Source: Flavobacteriaceae bacterium (GTDB taxonomy: Bacteria; Bacteroidota; Bacteroidia; Flavobacteriales; Flavobacteriaceae). From it: a stretch of DNA of 64,000 bases. The stretch spans positions 248,001 through 312,000 of the forward strand of contig JABABD010000040.1 in NCBI GenBank assembly GCA_014238425.1, given 5' to 3'. Below the pieces are notes generated by a model. It saw only the letters and a list, made by a program, of their open reading frames with translations, had not been told where the DNA came from and did no database searches. The translations under genes were made by a program, and so were the position numbers. Positions 51,046 through 60,390 of the stretch are shown here, in pieces. The first letter of the stretch is position 1. Each line of letters starts with the position of its first letter.

Positions 51046-51498
51046 TTAGCTATTTTGAGGAATATTTCTACTCGTCTTAAATAATTGCATAAAACTAAGC
51101 GTCAAAACAACGGTCGTTGCAAACCCCATAATAGCAACTACAAATGCAACTAATCCAGTACTCACCTGATAATTACCGGAAAAAATAGTCAATAATTCAG
51201 GTAAAAAATCAGGTTTTATTTCTGTAGCATAAAACAGAAAGAAAATAGTAAATATTAATGTTGCTACGAAGCCAACGATTATACCTACTGTAAATCCATT
51301 GGTATAAGAGAAGTCACTTCCTTCTCTTAATTTATAAACTTTAATAGCTTCATAGATACCAAATCCAGTAATTACACCATTAAATAAACTGAACACCGGA
51401 TTAGTATGCCATCCAAATAAAGCAAGTACCAAAAAATAAGCAATCAAGGAGCCACTAATAGCAATTCCAAACCGAATAGGAAGACTCAATTTTTTCAT
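51046..51498 (-). CDS. DUF4199 family membrane protein
   Basis: The 150-residue protein has four membrane helices. DUF4199 landmarks are GIAISGSLIAYFLVLALFGWHTNP, FNGVITGFGIYEAIKVYKLREGSDFSYTNGFTVGIIVG and a final pair of helices. The family is restricted to Bacteroidota and is of unknown function. It lies upstream of rplU on the same strand. Confidence 0.85.
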   Translation of the reverse strand: MKKLSLPIRFGIAISGSLIAYFLVLALFGWHTNPVFSLFNGVITGFGIYEAIKVYKLREGSDFSYTNGFTVGIIVGFVATLIFTIFFLFYATEIKPDFLPELLTIFSGNYQVSTGLVAFVVAIMGFATTVVLTLSFMQLFKTSRNIPQNS

Positions 51499-51683
51499 AT
51501 ACCATTGATTTTTTGACGGTTAATTACTAAAGTTCGTAAAAATAATTGAGCAATGTGCATAAATGCTTGTTAATTTTTTAACAGTTATCGCGTAAATCCA
51601 TCAATCGTTTTTTATTTTTGTAAAGCTGTAACAAACTCATGTTACATGCGTCAAACAAGACGTATTAACACAAACAAACACAC

Positions 51684-53003
51684 ATGAAAAAAGTATTTAT
51701 TTTGGCTTTGTCACTATTCATAGGAATGTCGGCGAATGCACAAAAAGTTGAATTCGAAGAATACGACCTTGACAATGGCATGCATGTTATATTGCACCAA
51801 GACAATACTGCTCCGGTAGTAATCACCTCTGTTTTCTACCATGTTGGGTCTAAAGACGAAAACCCAGAACGTACAGGATTTGCTCATTTCTTTGAACATT
51901 TATTATTTGAAGGTACCGAAAATATCGAGCGTGGCAAATGGTTTGAAATAGTAGCTTCTAACGGAGGTTCAAACAATGCAACTACAGATTATGACAGAAC
52001 TTATTACTATGAAATGTTTCCCTCAAACGCCGTTAATGTTGGGCTATGGATGGAGTCAGAACGATTACTTCACCCAATCATCAATCAAATAGGCGTCGAC
52101 ACTCAAAATGAAGTGGTCAAGGAAGAAAAAAGAGTACGCGGAGATAATCAACCATATGGAAATATTGTCGCGGAACTTACTAAGTTGCTTTTTACAAACC
52201 ACCCATATAAAGGAACCGTCATTGGTGAAATGGATCATCTAGACGCAGCTACTTTGGATGAATTTCAAGCCTTTAACAAAAAGTATTATGTTCCTAACAA
52301 TGCTACTCTAGTAGTTGCTGGAGACATTGATAAAGCAGAGGTGAAGAAAATGGTCCAAGACTATTTCGGACCTATTCCAAGAGGTGAAGACATTATTAGG
52401 AAGTATGCTAAAGAAGATCCTATTACAGAGGCGATTAAAGGGAAAGCTTATGACGCCAATATCCAAATTCCAGCTATTATCGCAGCCTACAGAACTCCAT
52501 CTTTTTTAGAAAGAGACGCTTATGTTTTGGATATGGTGTCAAGTTATTTAAGTGATGGAAAAAGTTCTAAATTATATAAAAAACTAGTGGATAATCAAAA
52601 ACAAGCATTAGCTGTTCAAGCCGTAAACTTGAGTCTTGAAGATTATGGCATCTATGCATTATTTGCCTTACCATTAGGTGATGTTTCTTTAGCGACATTG
52701 TTAGCCGAAATGGATGAAGAGATTGTGAAACTTCAAAATGAATTGATTTCTGAAAATGATTATCAAAAACTTCAGAACAAATTTGAGAATCAATTTGTTA
52801 ACTCCAACTCTAGTGTTTCAGGCATTGCCAATTCGTTAGCAGAGTCTTATGCATACTATGGAGATACTAACTTAATTAATAATGAAATTAATATTTACAG
52901 ATCCATTACTCGTGAAGACATCCAAAATGTTGCAAAAAAATACTTGAATCCTAACCAAAGGGTTGAATTAGAGTATTTGCCGAAAGAAAAAGAAAGTAAT
53001 TAA
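51684..53003 (+). CDS. Secreted M16 family zinc peptidase (catalytic subunit)
   Basis: The 439-residue protein has a signal peptide (residues 1-20, SANAQ) and the inverted zinc motif HxxEH (H68-F-F-E71-H72 in GFAHFFEHLLFEGT) with the distal glutamate at 149 (EVVKEEKR, 76 residues later). The C-terminal half is the M16_C domain (VPNNATLVVAGDIDKAEVKKMV). It would act in the periplasm on peptides. The next gene is a second M16 protein without HxxEH, so the two form an alpha/beta-type heterodimer. TATTTTTG at 51613-51620 is a candidate -7 box. Confidence 0.93.
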   Translation: MKKVFILALSLFIGMSANAQKVEFEEYDLDNGMHVILHQDNTAPVVITSVFYHVGSKDENPERTGFAHFFEHLLFEGTENIERGKWFEIVASNGGSNNATTDYDRTYYYEMFPSNAVNVGLWMESERLLHPIINQIGVDTQNEVVKEEKRVRGDNQPYGNIVAELTKLLFTNHPYKGTVIGEMDHLDAATLDEFQAFNKKYYVPNNATLVVAGDIDKAEVKKMVQDYFGPIPRGEDIIRKYAKEDPITEAIKGKAYDANIQIPAIIAAYRTPSFLERDAYVLDMVSSYLSDGKSSKLYKKLVDNQKQALAVQAVNLSLEDYGIYALFALPLGDVSLATLLAEMDEEIVKLQNELISENDYQKLQNKFENQFVNSNSSVSGIANSLAESYAYYGDTNLINNEINIYRSITREDIQNVAKKYLNPNQRVELEYLPKEKESN

Positions 53004-53004
53004 T

Positions 53005-55098
53005 ATGAAAACGATATATATTATGAAAACCAGAATAGTTGCGATAGTAATTTTATTACTTTCAATTAGCGTAACGGCACAAATAGATAGATCTAAACAA
53101 CCTAAACCAGGTCCAGCACCAACCATTAATTTGCAAGTTCCTGGAGAATTTGAGCTTAAAAATGGCATGAAAGTCCTTGTGGTAGAAAACCACAAATTAC
53201 CAAGAGTATCTTTCACTCTAAGAATTGATAATCCTCCGATTGTAGAAGGAGACAAAGCTGGAGTTTCTGGCTTACTTGGCAGTATGCTTGGCAATGGAAC
53301 AACAACTATTTCAAAAGATGACTTTAACGAAGAAATTGATTTCCTAGGAGCTCGTTTAGGTTTTGGGCCTCAAAACGGATTCGCAAGTTCTTTGTCAAAA
53401 TATTCAGATAGAATTTTGGAATTAATGGCTGATGCTGCTATAAATCCATTGTTAACCGAAGAAGAATTTCAGAAGGAAAAGGAAAAATTTATCGAAAACC
53501 TTAAAGCTGGAGAGAAAAGCGTTGATCAAGTAGCAGGACGTGTTGGAGGTGCTTTATCTTATGGCACACAGCATCCTCAAGGAGAATTTGTTACTGAGGA
53601 AACTATTAATAACGTAACTCTTGATAATGTTCGTGCTTTCTATCAAAAGTACTTCAATCCTAACAAAGCTTATTTAGTGATTGTTGGCGATGTGAATATT
53701 AAGAACATTCAAAAACAAGTAAAAAAACGATTTGGAAAATGGGAGAAATCTATTGATATAGTTGCCAATCTTCCTGAACCGAATCCAAATGCGCAATACA
53801 CTCAGATAAATTTTGTAGATATGCCTAATGCTGTGCAGTCTAATATTTCGATAACTAATAATGTGGACCTTAAAATGAAGGATCCAGATTATCATTCGGT
53901 ATTAATTGCCAATAAAATATTAGGTGGTGAATTTAATAGCTACCTTAATATGAATCTTCGTGAGGAACATGGCTATACTTATGGCGCAAGATCAAATGTA
54001 GGTACAAGTCGTTACAATGCGTCGCGATTTACTGCAGGAGCTGCAGTAAGAAATGCAGTAACAGATAGTGCTGTAGTAGAGGCCTTGAAAGAAATAAAAA
54101 GAATAAAGACAGAAGATGTCTCTTTTAATGACCTAAAGAATGCTAAAGCTAAGTATGTTGGTGATTTTGTTTTGGCATTAGAACGTCCACAGACAATTGC
54201 CCGTTATGCATTAGACATAAAGCTTAATAATCTTCCAAAGGATTTTTACACTACTTATCTGGCAAAGATAAACGCAGTAACCAAAGAAGACGTTAAACGC
54301 GTTGCCAATACATATTTTAAGGATGAAAATGCTAAGGTTATTGTTGTTGGTAAAGGATCAGATGTTTTGGAAAATCTTGAAAAAACAGGAATTCCTATCA
54401 AATATTTTGATAAATATGCCAAGGCCACAGAAAAACCAAAATTCTCGAAGCCAATTCCAGCCAATGTAACCGTTGAGAGCGTTCTACAAGATTATGTAAA
54501 AGCCGTAGGAGGGAAAGATAATGTTACCAAAATAAATACGGTATTGACATTGGCAGATGTTACTATTGAAGGAACTCCTTTCAAGCCTAAAGCAACCATT
54601 AAGGCGATGGCACCGAATAAAATATCTATGGAAATGACCATAGAAGGGATGGGAACCATCATGAAACGTAAATTTGATGGCGCTACAGGTTATGAAGAAC
54701 AACAAGGTAGGAAAATACCAATGTCTGATAAAGAGTTAAATAATCAAAAATCAGAGAAAGGATTGTTTCCAGAACTACATTTGAATGCTTCTACAGCTAC
54801 TTTAGAAAGCCTTACTGCCATTGATGGTGTGGATGTTTATAAGGTTAAAGTAACCAAAAATGAAGACGTGTCCTATAGATTCTATGATGCTAAAACTGGT
54901 TATTTGGTACGTACCGAAAAAACGAGTGAACAGCAAGGGCAATCTGTAACAACAATCGAAGATTTATCCAATTACAAAGCCGTTAATGGTGTGATGTTCG
55001 CACATACAATTAAACTTAAAGTTGGACCACAAGCCATCACTCTTAACACAACAAATGTTAAGGTTAATGAAGGTGTGACAGACGCAGATTTTAATTAA
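53005..55098 (+). CDS. M16 family peptidase-like protein (non-catalytic subunit) with C-terminal lipoprotein-sorting-like domain
   Basis: The frame starts 2 nt after the upstream gene; the ATG at 53023 (MKTRIVAIVILLLSISVTAQ) gives a cleaner signal peptide. Residues about 50-460 are M16 domains, but the zinc motif is missing. Instead the R-Y type segment YTYGARSNVGTSRYNASRFTAGAAVRN, found in the substrate-binding subunit of M16B pairs, is present. The last 210 residues (from about 485, VESVLQDYVKAVGGKDNV, then MEMTIEGMGTIMKRKFDGATGYEE and FYDAKTGYLVRTEK) resemble LolA-like outer membrane lipoprotein-sorting folds. The role of this fusion is unknown. Confidence 0.88.
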   Translation: MKTIYIMKTRIVAIVILLLSISVTAQIDRSKQPKPGPAPTINLQVPGEFELKNGMKVLVVENHKLPRVSFTLRIDNPPIVEGDKAGVSGLLGSMLGNGTTTISKDDFNEEIDFLGARLGFGPQNGFASSLSKYSDRILELMADAAINPLLTEEEFQKEKEKFIENLKAGEKSVDQVAGRVGGALSYGTQHPQGEFVTEETINNVTLDNVRAFYQKYFNPNKAYLVIVGDVNIKNIQKQVKKRFGKWEKSIDIVANLPEPNPNAQYTQINFVDMPNAVQSNISITNNVDLKMKDPDYHSVLIANKILGGEFNSYLNMNLREEHGYTYGARSNVGTSRYNASRFTAGAAVRNAVTDSAVVEALKEIKRIKTEDVSFNDLKNAKAKYVGDFVLALERPQTIARYALDIKLNNLPKDFYTTYLAKINAVTKEDVKRVANTYFKDENAKVIVVGKGSDVLENLEKTGIPIKYFDKYAKATEKPKFSKPIPANVTVESVLQDYVKAVGGKDNVTKINTVLTLADVTIEGTPFKPKATIKAMAPNKISMEMTIEGMGTIMKRKFDGATGYEEQQGRKIPMSDKELNNQKSEKGLFPELHLNASTATLESLTAIDGVDVYKVKVTKNEDVSYRFYDAKTGYLVRTEKTSEQQGQSVTTIEDLSNYKAVNGVMFAHTIKLKVGPQAITLNTTNVKVNEGVTDADFN

Positions 55099-55118
55099 GA
55101 TTTGTCAGAGGTCAATAC

Positions 55119-55151
55119 AAAAAGCTCGAAACTTAGGTTTTGAGCTTTTTT
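55119..55151. terminator. Bidirectional terminator
   Basis: AAAAGCTCGAAAC pairs with GTTTTGAGCTTTT (13 bp, one G-T wobble) between the convergent M16 and EamA genes. Confidence 0.8.
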
Positions 55152-56030
55152 TTATGCTCTTTTTCTATTGGCAAGATATACTCCTATAAGTATAATTACT
55201 GTTGCCAATCCTTGTATAAGATTAAAGCGTTCGCCATCAAGCAGGCCCCAAACAAGGGATACTATGGGCATTAAATACGTAACAGATGATGCAAAAACAG
55301 GTGTAGAGATTTGAACCAATTTATTAAATATCACCTTTGCTAAGGCAGTGCCAAATATTGATAAAATAGTGACATACAACAGTGAGATTTTTAAATCTTC
55401 AGATTCAAAAGATGCAGTCGTGAAAAACCCAGTAAATAGAAGCATTATAAAAGCTGGAATAATAATGGGTATAAAATTACCTACCGCAATAGCAATAGGT
55501 TTTATATCTTGTAAATACCGTTTAATAATATTTACATTAAAGGCATACATGATAGTGCTTAGTATTACAAAGCCTGCATACAAATAATTTTGATCTGGAT
55601 TCAAATCGGCACCACTGGCAATAAGAATTGCTGTGCCGATAAATCCTATAATAACGCCTAATACTTGTCGCCTTGTAGATGCAATCTTAAATACAGCAAA
55701 TCCAATAAGTATTGTATTTAATGGCACTAAAGAATTTAATACAGAAGCTATGGCGCTATCTATTTCCGTTTCTGCATATGCAAACAAAAATGCAGGAATT
55801 CCTGTTCCAAGAAACCCTGAAATAACGAGCCACTTCCAATGTTTCTTTTTAACATCTTTAATACTATTGAATCCAGCTAAAAACAACACCAATCCTGATA
55901 TTATGATGCGCAAAGCACCTAATTGTAAAGGTGAAAGCCCAACTAAGGATTTCTTTATAAGTATAAAAGAACTACCCCAAATTATAGCTAAAAATACAAG
56001 GTAAAACCATTTTGAATTGTGTATCTTCAT
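55152..56030 (-). CDS. EamA/DMT family transporter
   Basis: The ATG at 56030 (MKIHNSKWFYLVFLAIIWGSSFILIKKSL) gives 292 residues; an upstream extension of 17 residues is rejected because the conserved first helix begins here. Ten membrane helices and two EamA repeats are visible (first: IIWGSSFILIKKSLVGLSPLQLGALRIIISGLVLF; second: AGFVILSTIMYAFNVNIIKRYL, with YLMPIVSLVWGLLDGE). Members export metabolites or amino acids. The substrate is unknown. Convergent with the M16 gene. Confidence 0.9.
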   Translation of the reverse strand: MKIHNSKWFYLVFLAIIWGSSFILIKKSLVGLSPLQLGALRIIISGLVLFLAGFNSIKDVKKKHWKWLVISGFLGTGIPAFLFAYAETEIDSAIASVLNSLVPLNTILIGFAVFKIASTRRQVLGVIIGFIGTAILIASGADLNPDQNYLYAGFVILSTIMYAFNVNIIKRYLQDIKPIAIAVGNFIPIIIPAFIMLLFTGFFTTASFESEDLKISLLYVTILSIFGTALAKVIFNKLVQISTPVFASSVTYLMPIVSLVWGLLDGERFNLIQGLATVIILIGVYLANRKRA

Positions 56031-56187
56031 AAGCAGTACAAAAGTCCGATATTTTAATGCAATTTTATGTACTACATCCAAGGTATTTTAGATACTAATA
56101 TCGATTAAGACTATGATGTAATATGACGGCTATCATAACCTTCAAAACATATAATTTCGTAATTTTGTACAACTAAATTCAAATCTT

Positions 56188-56718
56188 ATGAAAACGATTA
56201 AATACATCTTATCTATAGTGATTCTTGTAATTGCACTTGTTGCTTGCAAAAGTGAAACAACTCCAGAAGTTAAAACTGTGGACATTGAAACAGTAAAAAA
56301 AGAAAAAGTACTTAATCCAAATGCAACGTATGCTAAAGCAGAGTTTGGTATTGAAGGTATGACTTGCGCCATTGGTTGCGCAAAAACCATTGAGAAAAAA
56401 CTAGCTAAAATGGATGGTGTGAAATCTGCTAAAGTTGATTTTGATCGTAGACTTGCCATGGTAGAATACGATGAAGACATGGTAACTCCAATATCTTTAA
56501 AAGAAACGGTTACTAAAGTAGCAGACATCTATAAAGTAGACGATATAAAAAACGTAGAGGCGTTCTCCAAATCATGTACTAAGGATTGTTGTAAAGGCAA
56601 AACTGCTGATGAAAAAGCTAATTGCGAAATGGCTTGCTGTAAAAGTGAGGAAACCACAACTGATAAAGTAGCATGTAAAGAAGATTGCAAAATGGATTGC
56701 TGCGCTAAGAAAGCTTAA
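56188..56718 (+). CDS. HMA-domain lipoprotein with Cys-rich tail
   Basis: The 176-residue protein has a lipoprotein signal (VILVIALVAC, Cys20), an HMA-type metal domain (about 48-115) with the site GMTCAIGCAKTIEKKL (C60-x3-C64, one residue longer than the usual CxxC), and a C-terminal tail of about 50 residues with ten cysteines in CC and CxxxC pairs (CTKDCCKGK, CEMACCKSE, CKEDCKMDCCAKK). It likely binds soft metals such as copper or zinc at the envelope. A metal exporter is not adjacent. A terminator follows. Confidence 0.85.
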   Translation: MKTIKYILSIVILVIALVACKSETTPEVKTVDIETVKKEKVLNPNATYAKAEFGIEGMTCAIGCAKTIEKKLAKMDGVKSAKVDFDRRLAMVEYDEDMVTPISLKETVTKVADIYKVDDIKNVEAFSKSCTKDCCKGKTADEKANCEMACCKSEETTTDKVACKEDCKMDCCAKKA

Positions 56719-56734
56719 TTAGATATAACATAAA

Positions 56735-56768
56735 TAAAAAAAGCCCTTCAATTGAAGGGCTTTTTTTT
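56735..56768. terminator. Bidirectional terminator between HMA lipoprotein and gldD genes
   Basis: AAAAAAGCCCTTCAATTGAA is followed by GGGCTTTTTT; the 14-bp perfect palindrome is flanked by A and T runs between convergent genes. Confidence 0.85.
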
Positions 56769-57340
56769 CACTTCCACTCAACTGTCTCCATAATATGTTG
56801 GATATCTTTTTTTAGATAATCTGCCGCTGGGAGTATAGAATCATAATTAGGTTTTGCGTAAAAATACAAAGAGCCAGTTAAAAAATGATTCACACTATCA
56901 GTTACATAGAATTGTGATTGCGATGCTGCATTGCCGCCTACTTCATAAAACATACCATACACTTTACGTTCTGCATTTTCATAAACCTGTTCAACAATCT
57001 CATCGGCTTTTTGAGTGTGCTTTTGAGTAAAATTCTGTGCATCTCGTAAATATGTAGTTAAATTGTCTTTATCTACCTTTTTATAGGTTAAATAAATAGT
57101 TCCTTTTAATCTAGGGTATTCTATATCTAATCCATAACTCTCGTTAGACCCAGTCTTTTTAATAGTCAACTTATCATTAGCAAGGAAGTTCTTATCAAAG
57201 GTAAATGGTAAATCAGATTCCACTCTCGTGTACTTAGCTTCTGGGTATTCTAAACGTAAATAGGCTTTAGGTTTTGGCAATGGATCGTCGCCACACGATA
57301 CAATAATAAAAGATAGTAATACTAATAATAGTCGTTGCAT
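56768..57340 (-). CDS. gldD: Gliding motility lipoprotein GldD
   Basis: The 190-residue protein has a lipoprotein signal (LLSFIIVSCGDDPLPKPKAYLRLEYPEAKY, lipidated Cys about residue 16) and the GldD pattern: LPFTFDKNFLAND, LDIEYPRLKGTIYLTYKKV, and VYGMFYEVGGNAASQSQFYVTDSVNHFLTGSLYFYAKPNYDSILPA. GldD is required for gliding in Flavobacterium. The start overlaps the gldE stop by one base, as in other flavobacteria. Confidence 0.95.
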   Translation of the reverse strand: MQRLLLVLLSFIIVSCGDDPLPKPKAYLRLEYPEAKYTRVESDLPFTFDKNFLANDKLTIKKTGSNESYGLDIEYPRLKGTIYLTYKKVDKDNLTTYLRDAQNFTQKHTQKADEIVEQVYENAERKVYGMFYEVGGNAASQSQFYVTDSVNHFLTGSLYFYAKPNYDSILPAADYLKKDIQHIMETVEWK

Positions 57341-58641
57341 TAGGGTAGGGTTATTTTAACTCTCTTCAAACGTTTTCTATCCATTGATTCTACTGTAAAA
57401 ACGTAATCTTCGAAATTTATTTTACTATTTAGCCTTGGAAAGCCTCCAGAGATCTCAAGAACAAAGCCCGCAAGGGTTTCTGCTTCTCCTTTATTATCCT
57501 CGAAAATGATGTCATCCTCTAACTTAATAACTCTATATACATCTTTTAATGCTGTCTTTCCTTCAAATACATAATTCTTCTCATCAAGTTTAGAGTAAAT
57601 CAAGTCATCGTCATCAAATTCATCTGTTATATCACCAACAATTTCTTCAATAATATCTTCTAATGATACTAAACCTGATGTTCCTCCATATTCATCGACT
57701 ACAACAGCTAGGTGTACTTTCTTTTCTTGAAATTCACCCATAAGGTCATCCAGTTTCTTGTTCTCAGGAACAAAAAAAGGAGCTCTCAACAAGGTAGTCC
57801 ATTCAAATTGGTCTTTATCTAAGTGTGGCAATAAATCTTTTACATATAGTACACCTTCTATTGAATCAATATTATCTTTATACACTGGAATTCTTGAATA
57901 TCCATTCTTGATGATTTCTGGCATGATGTCCGTGAACTCTTGATCAACATTCAAAGCAAAAATATCTATTCTTGGTCTCATAACTTGTTTCGTGTCAGTA
58001 TTTCCAAACGACACGATTCCCTGTAAAATTTTCTGCTCTTCTTTTGTTGTATCGTCTTCACTTGTTAACTCTAAGGCTTGAGATAACTGATCAACACTTA
58101 AATTAGATTTTTGTTTACCTAATTTATCATGAATTGCTAAAGTAACACTTCTCATAGGCATACTTAAGGGAGAGAAAATAACGTTCAATACTTTAAGGGG
58201 ATAAGCCATAAATGAGGCAAACTTCACGCGATTTCTATTGGCATATACTTTTGGTAAAATCTCACCGAAAAGTAAAATCAAGAAGGTAACAACTACCACT
58301 TCGAGCAAGAATTTTAACCAAAGCTCAGTAATACTGTTAAAAATAAAATCACCCAAATAAGCAAACAAGATTACGATTCCAATATTTATGAAGTTATTAG
58401 CCACTAAAATAGTAGCCAGCAATTGTTTTGGTTTTTCAAGCAATTTCGACACGATTTCCATCTTTCGTGACTTATTGGCTATTTCTTCTTTAATATCTAT
58501 TGGCGTCAACGAAAACAAAGCAACTTCGGCTCCAGAAATCAAAGCGGAACAAAACAATAAGACGAAAAGAAGTACGATTCTTAAAAGTATTGAAACGTCT
58601 AAAAAAATTAATGCTAAAAAACTCGAGGGATCAGGATCCAC
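57340..58641 (-). CDS. gldE: Gliding motility-associated protein GldE (CNNM/CorC-like)
   Basis: The 433-residue protein has an N-terminal DUF21 membrane domain (SALISGAEVALFSLTPIDIKEE), two CBS domains (about 205-325, VMRPRIDIFALNVDQEF and RIPVYKDNIDSIEGVLYVKDLL), DEYGGTSGLVSLEDIIEEIVGDI, and a C-terminal CorC_HlyC domain ending MDRKRLKRVKITLP. GldE partners with GldD genetically and belongs to the CNNM/CorC transporter superfamily. It starts 26 nt downstream of ssb. Confidence 0.93.
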   Translation of the reverse strand: MDPDPSSFLALIFLDVSILLRIVLLFVLLFCSALISGAEVALFSLTPIDIKEEIANKSRKMEIVSKLLEKPKQLLATILVANNFINIGIVILFAYLGDFIFNSITELWLKFLLEVVVVTFLILLFGEILPKVYANRNRVKFASFMAYPLKVLNVIFSPLSMPMRSVTLAIHDKLGKQKSNLSVDQLSQALELTSEDDTTKEEQKILQGIVSFGNTDTKQVMRPRIDIFALNVDQEFTDIMPEIIKNGYSRIPVYKDNIDSIEGVLYVKDLLPHLDKDQFEWTTLLRAPFFVPENKKLDDLMGEFQEKKVHLAVVVDEYGGTSGLVSLEDIIEEIVGDITDEFDDDDLIYSKLDEKNYVFEGKTALKDVYRVIKLEDDIIFEDNKGEAETLAGFVLEISGGFPRLNSKINFEDYVFTVESMDRKRLKRVKITLP

Positions 58642-58666
58642 ATTAAAGAATTTGGTTAAACATCAA

Positions 58667-59110
58667 TTAAAATGGCAAGTCATCATCTTCACCAATAGGT
58701 TTTTCAACTTTGGCCGTAGTCGTTGTACTTGGTTGAGGGGTAGGCTGAGTTGTTTGACTAGATTGACTTTCTTTCTTAGTTGTCAAAAACGTAAACTCGG
58801 TACATTGCACTTCAGTAGAATAACGATCTTGTCCTTTATCATCTTGCCATTTTCGAGTTTTCAATCGGCCTTCTATATAAACTTTATCGCCTTTAGTTAA
58901 GTATTTTTCACAAATCTCGGCAGCTTTATTCCTCACCACAACATTATGCCATTCTGTATTAGTAACACGCTCATTGGTTTGTTTATTTGTATAAGTTTCG
59001 TTTGTAGCGAGTGGAAATCTTCCAATAGCACCTCCTCCTTCAAAATAATGCATTTTTACTTCATCTCCTAGATGCCCAATAAGCATCACTTTATTCAATG
59101 TTCCTGACAT
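58667..59110 (-). CDS. ssb: Single-stranded DNA-binding protein
   Basis: The 147-residue protein has an OB fold (MSGTLNKVMLIGHLGDEVKMHYFEGGGAIGRFPLATNETY, NTEWHNVVVRNKAAEICEKYLTKGDKVYIEGRLKTRKW, then YSTEVQCTEFTFL), a Gln/Thr/Pro-rich linker and the acidic tip GEDDDLPF that recruits partner proteins. It protects ssDNA in replication and repair. It lies between mutY and gldE in the conserved Bacteroidota order. Confidence 0.97.
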   Translation of the reverse strand: MSGTLNKVMLIGHLGDEVKMHYFEGGGAIGRFPLATNETYTNKQTNERVTNTEWHNVVVRNKAAEICEKYLTKGDKVYIEGRLKTRKWQDDKGQDRYSTEVQCTEFTFLTTKKESQSSQTTQPTPQPSTTTTAKVEKPIGEDDDLPF

Positions 59111-59198
59111 GATTTATAACGGTTTAATTGGCAAAATTAATGGTTTTAAATAGACCATTCTAAATTTAGTGAAAAATAATGAGTGCTTAAAATGAAAC

Positions 59199-60257
59199 TC
59201 ATTCAATAGTTGCTGTTGTGTCAAAAAAAGCTTCAATAAAGTTACCAATTAATATAGGAACTGGATATTTTCTAATATCAGAAATAGAAACAGTATGATT
59301 GTTTGTGTTTTTAATTTCAACAATCCAAAACTTTGTATATAGATGTTGATGTGAGAGTTTATGTACAATATCTTCCTTATTGAAAAGAGAAATATTAGTA
59401 ACATCATTCCCATACCATTCTTTAAAAATTTCGTTTCTCTTAAGTAAATTCAAAGAAAGACTCTTAGTAGATTCAATCAAAGGAAATTGATACAAATTCT
59501 GCCAAATGCCTTTTCCCGTTCGTTGCTCTATAATAATACTATTATCGACAGTCATAACCACTATATAGTTGAAATACTTTTTTTTAACTATTGTTTTCTT
59601 CAACTTTACTGGGAGTTGATCTATGGCATTGTTCTTAAAAGCCTTGCAATTAATACTCAGTGGGCAAACTGAACAATTTGGACTACTAGGTTTACATTGT
59701 AAAGCGCCAAATTCCATAATGGCTTGATTGTAATCACCAGGATTTCTAGTGTCGATTAGCTTCTGTGCAATAACCTTGAACTCTTTAATACCCTGCGTGC
59801 TGTTTATAGGTATGTATATGCCATAATAACGAGCCAAGACTCTGTATACATTGCCGTCAACAACAGCGGTTGGAAGTCCAAAACAAATAGAACCAATGGC
59901 ACTCGCTGTATAATCGCCAACACCTTTCAGCTTCAATAAACCTCCATATGTTGCAGGAAAAACTCCATCCAGCTCATCTACTATGTATTTAGAGGCAACA
60001 TGGAGGTTACGCGCCCTTGAGTAATAGCCAAGGCCTTGCCATAATTTTAGAACAGATTCTTCAGAAGCATTTGCAAGATCAAAAACGGTAGGGAAAGTCT
60101 TAACAAAAACTTGATAATATGGTAACCCTTGTTTGATCTGTGTTTGCTGTAAAATAATCTCCGATAACCATATATAATATGGATTTTTTGTCGTTCTCCA
60201 TGGCATTTCCCTCTTATGTTCTGAGTACCAACGTGTTAAAATTTTAGTTAAGGTCAT
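59199..60257 (-). CDS. mutY: A/G-specific adenine DNA glycosylase
   Basis: The 352-residue protein has the helix-hairpin-helix region (LLKLKGVGDYTASAIGSICFG) with the catalytic Asp in TAVVDGNVYRV, the glutamate-containing EIILQQTQIKQGL, and the [4Fe-4S] ligands CKPSSPNCSVCPLSINC (C-x6-C-x2-C-x5-C). A C-terminal NUDIX-like domain for 8-oxoG recognition follows. MutY removes adenine opposite 8-oxoguanine. The HU gene is divergent. Confidence 0.96.
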   Translation of the reverse strand: MTLTKILTRWYSEHKREMPWRTTKNPYYIWLSEIILQQTQIKQGLPYYQVFVKTFPTVFDLANASEESVLKLWQGLGYYSRARNLHVASKYIVDELDGVFPATYGGLLKLKGVGDYTASAIGSICFGLPTAVVDGNVYRVLARYYGIYIPINSTQGIKEFKVIAQKLIDTRNPGDYNQAIMEFGALQCKPSSPNCSVCPLSINCKAFKNNAIDQLPVKLKKTIVKKKYFNYIVVMTVDNSIIIEQRTGKGIWQNLYQFPLIESTKSLSLNLLKRNEIFKEWYGNDVTNISLFNKEDIVHKLSHQHLYTKFWIVEIKNTNNHTVSISDIRKYPVPILIGNFIEAFFDTTATIE

Positions 60258-60318
60258 TCGACTTTTTGATAAATTGCTAAAATAAACGTTTATAAGCTTA
60301 AATTTTAATGCTTTATAC

Positions 60319-60349
60319 TTGATATTTCAAAAAAATAAATCAATATTTG
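60319..60349 (+). promoter_or_regulatory. Promoter of the HU gene (TTG N20 AATATTTG)
   Basis: TTG (60319-60321) and AATATTTG (60342-60349) are spaced by 20 nt and match the -33/-7 pattern with one mismatch. The leader is about 37 nt. Confidence 0.55.
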
Positions 60350-60390
60350 CATCCCTTTAATAAATAGATAACCCAATAAATAAACTAAAA

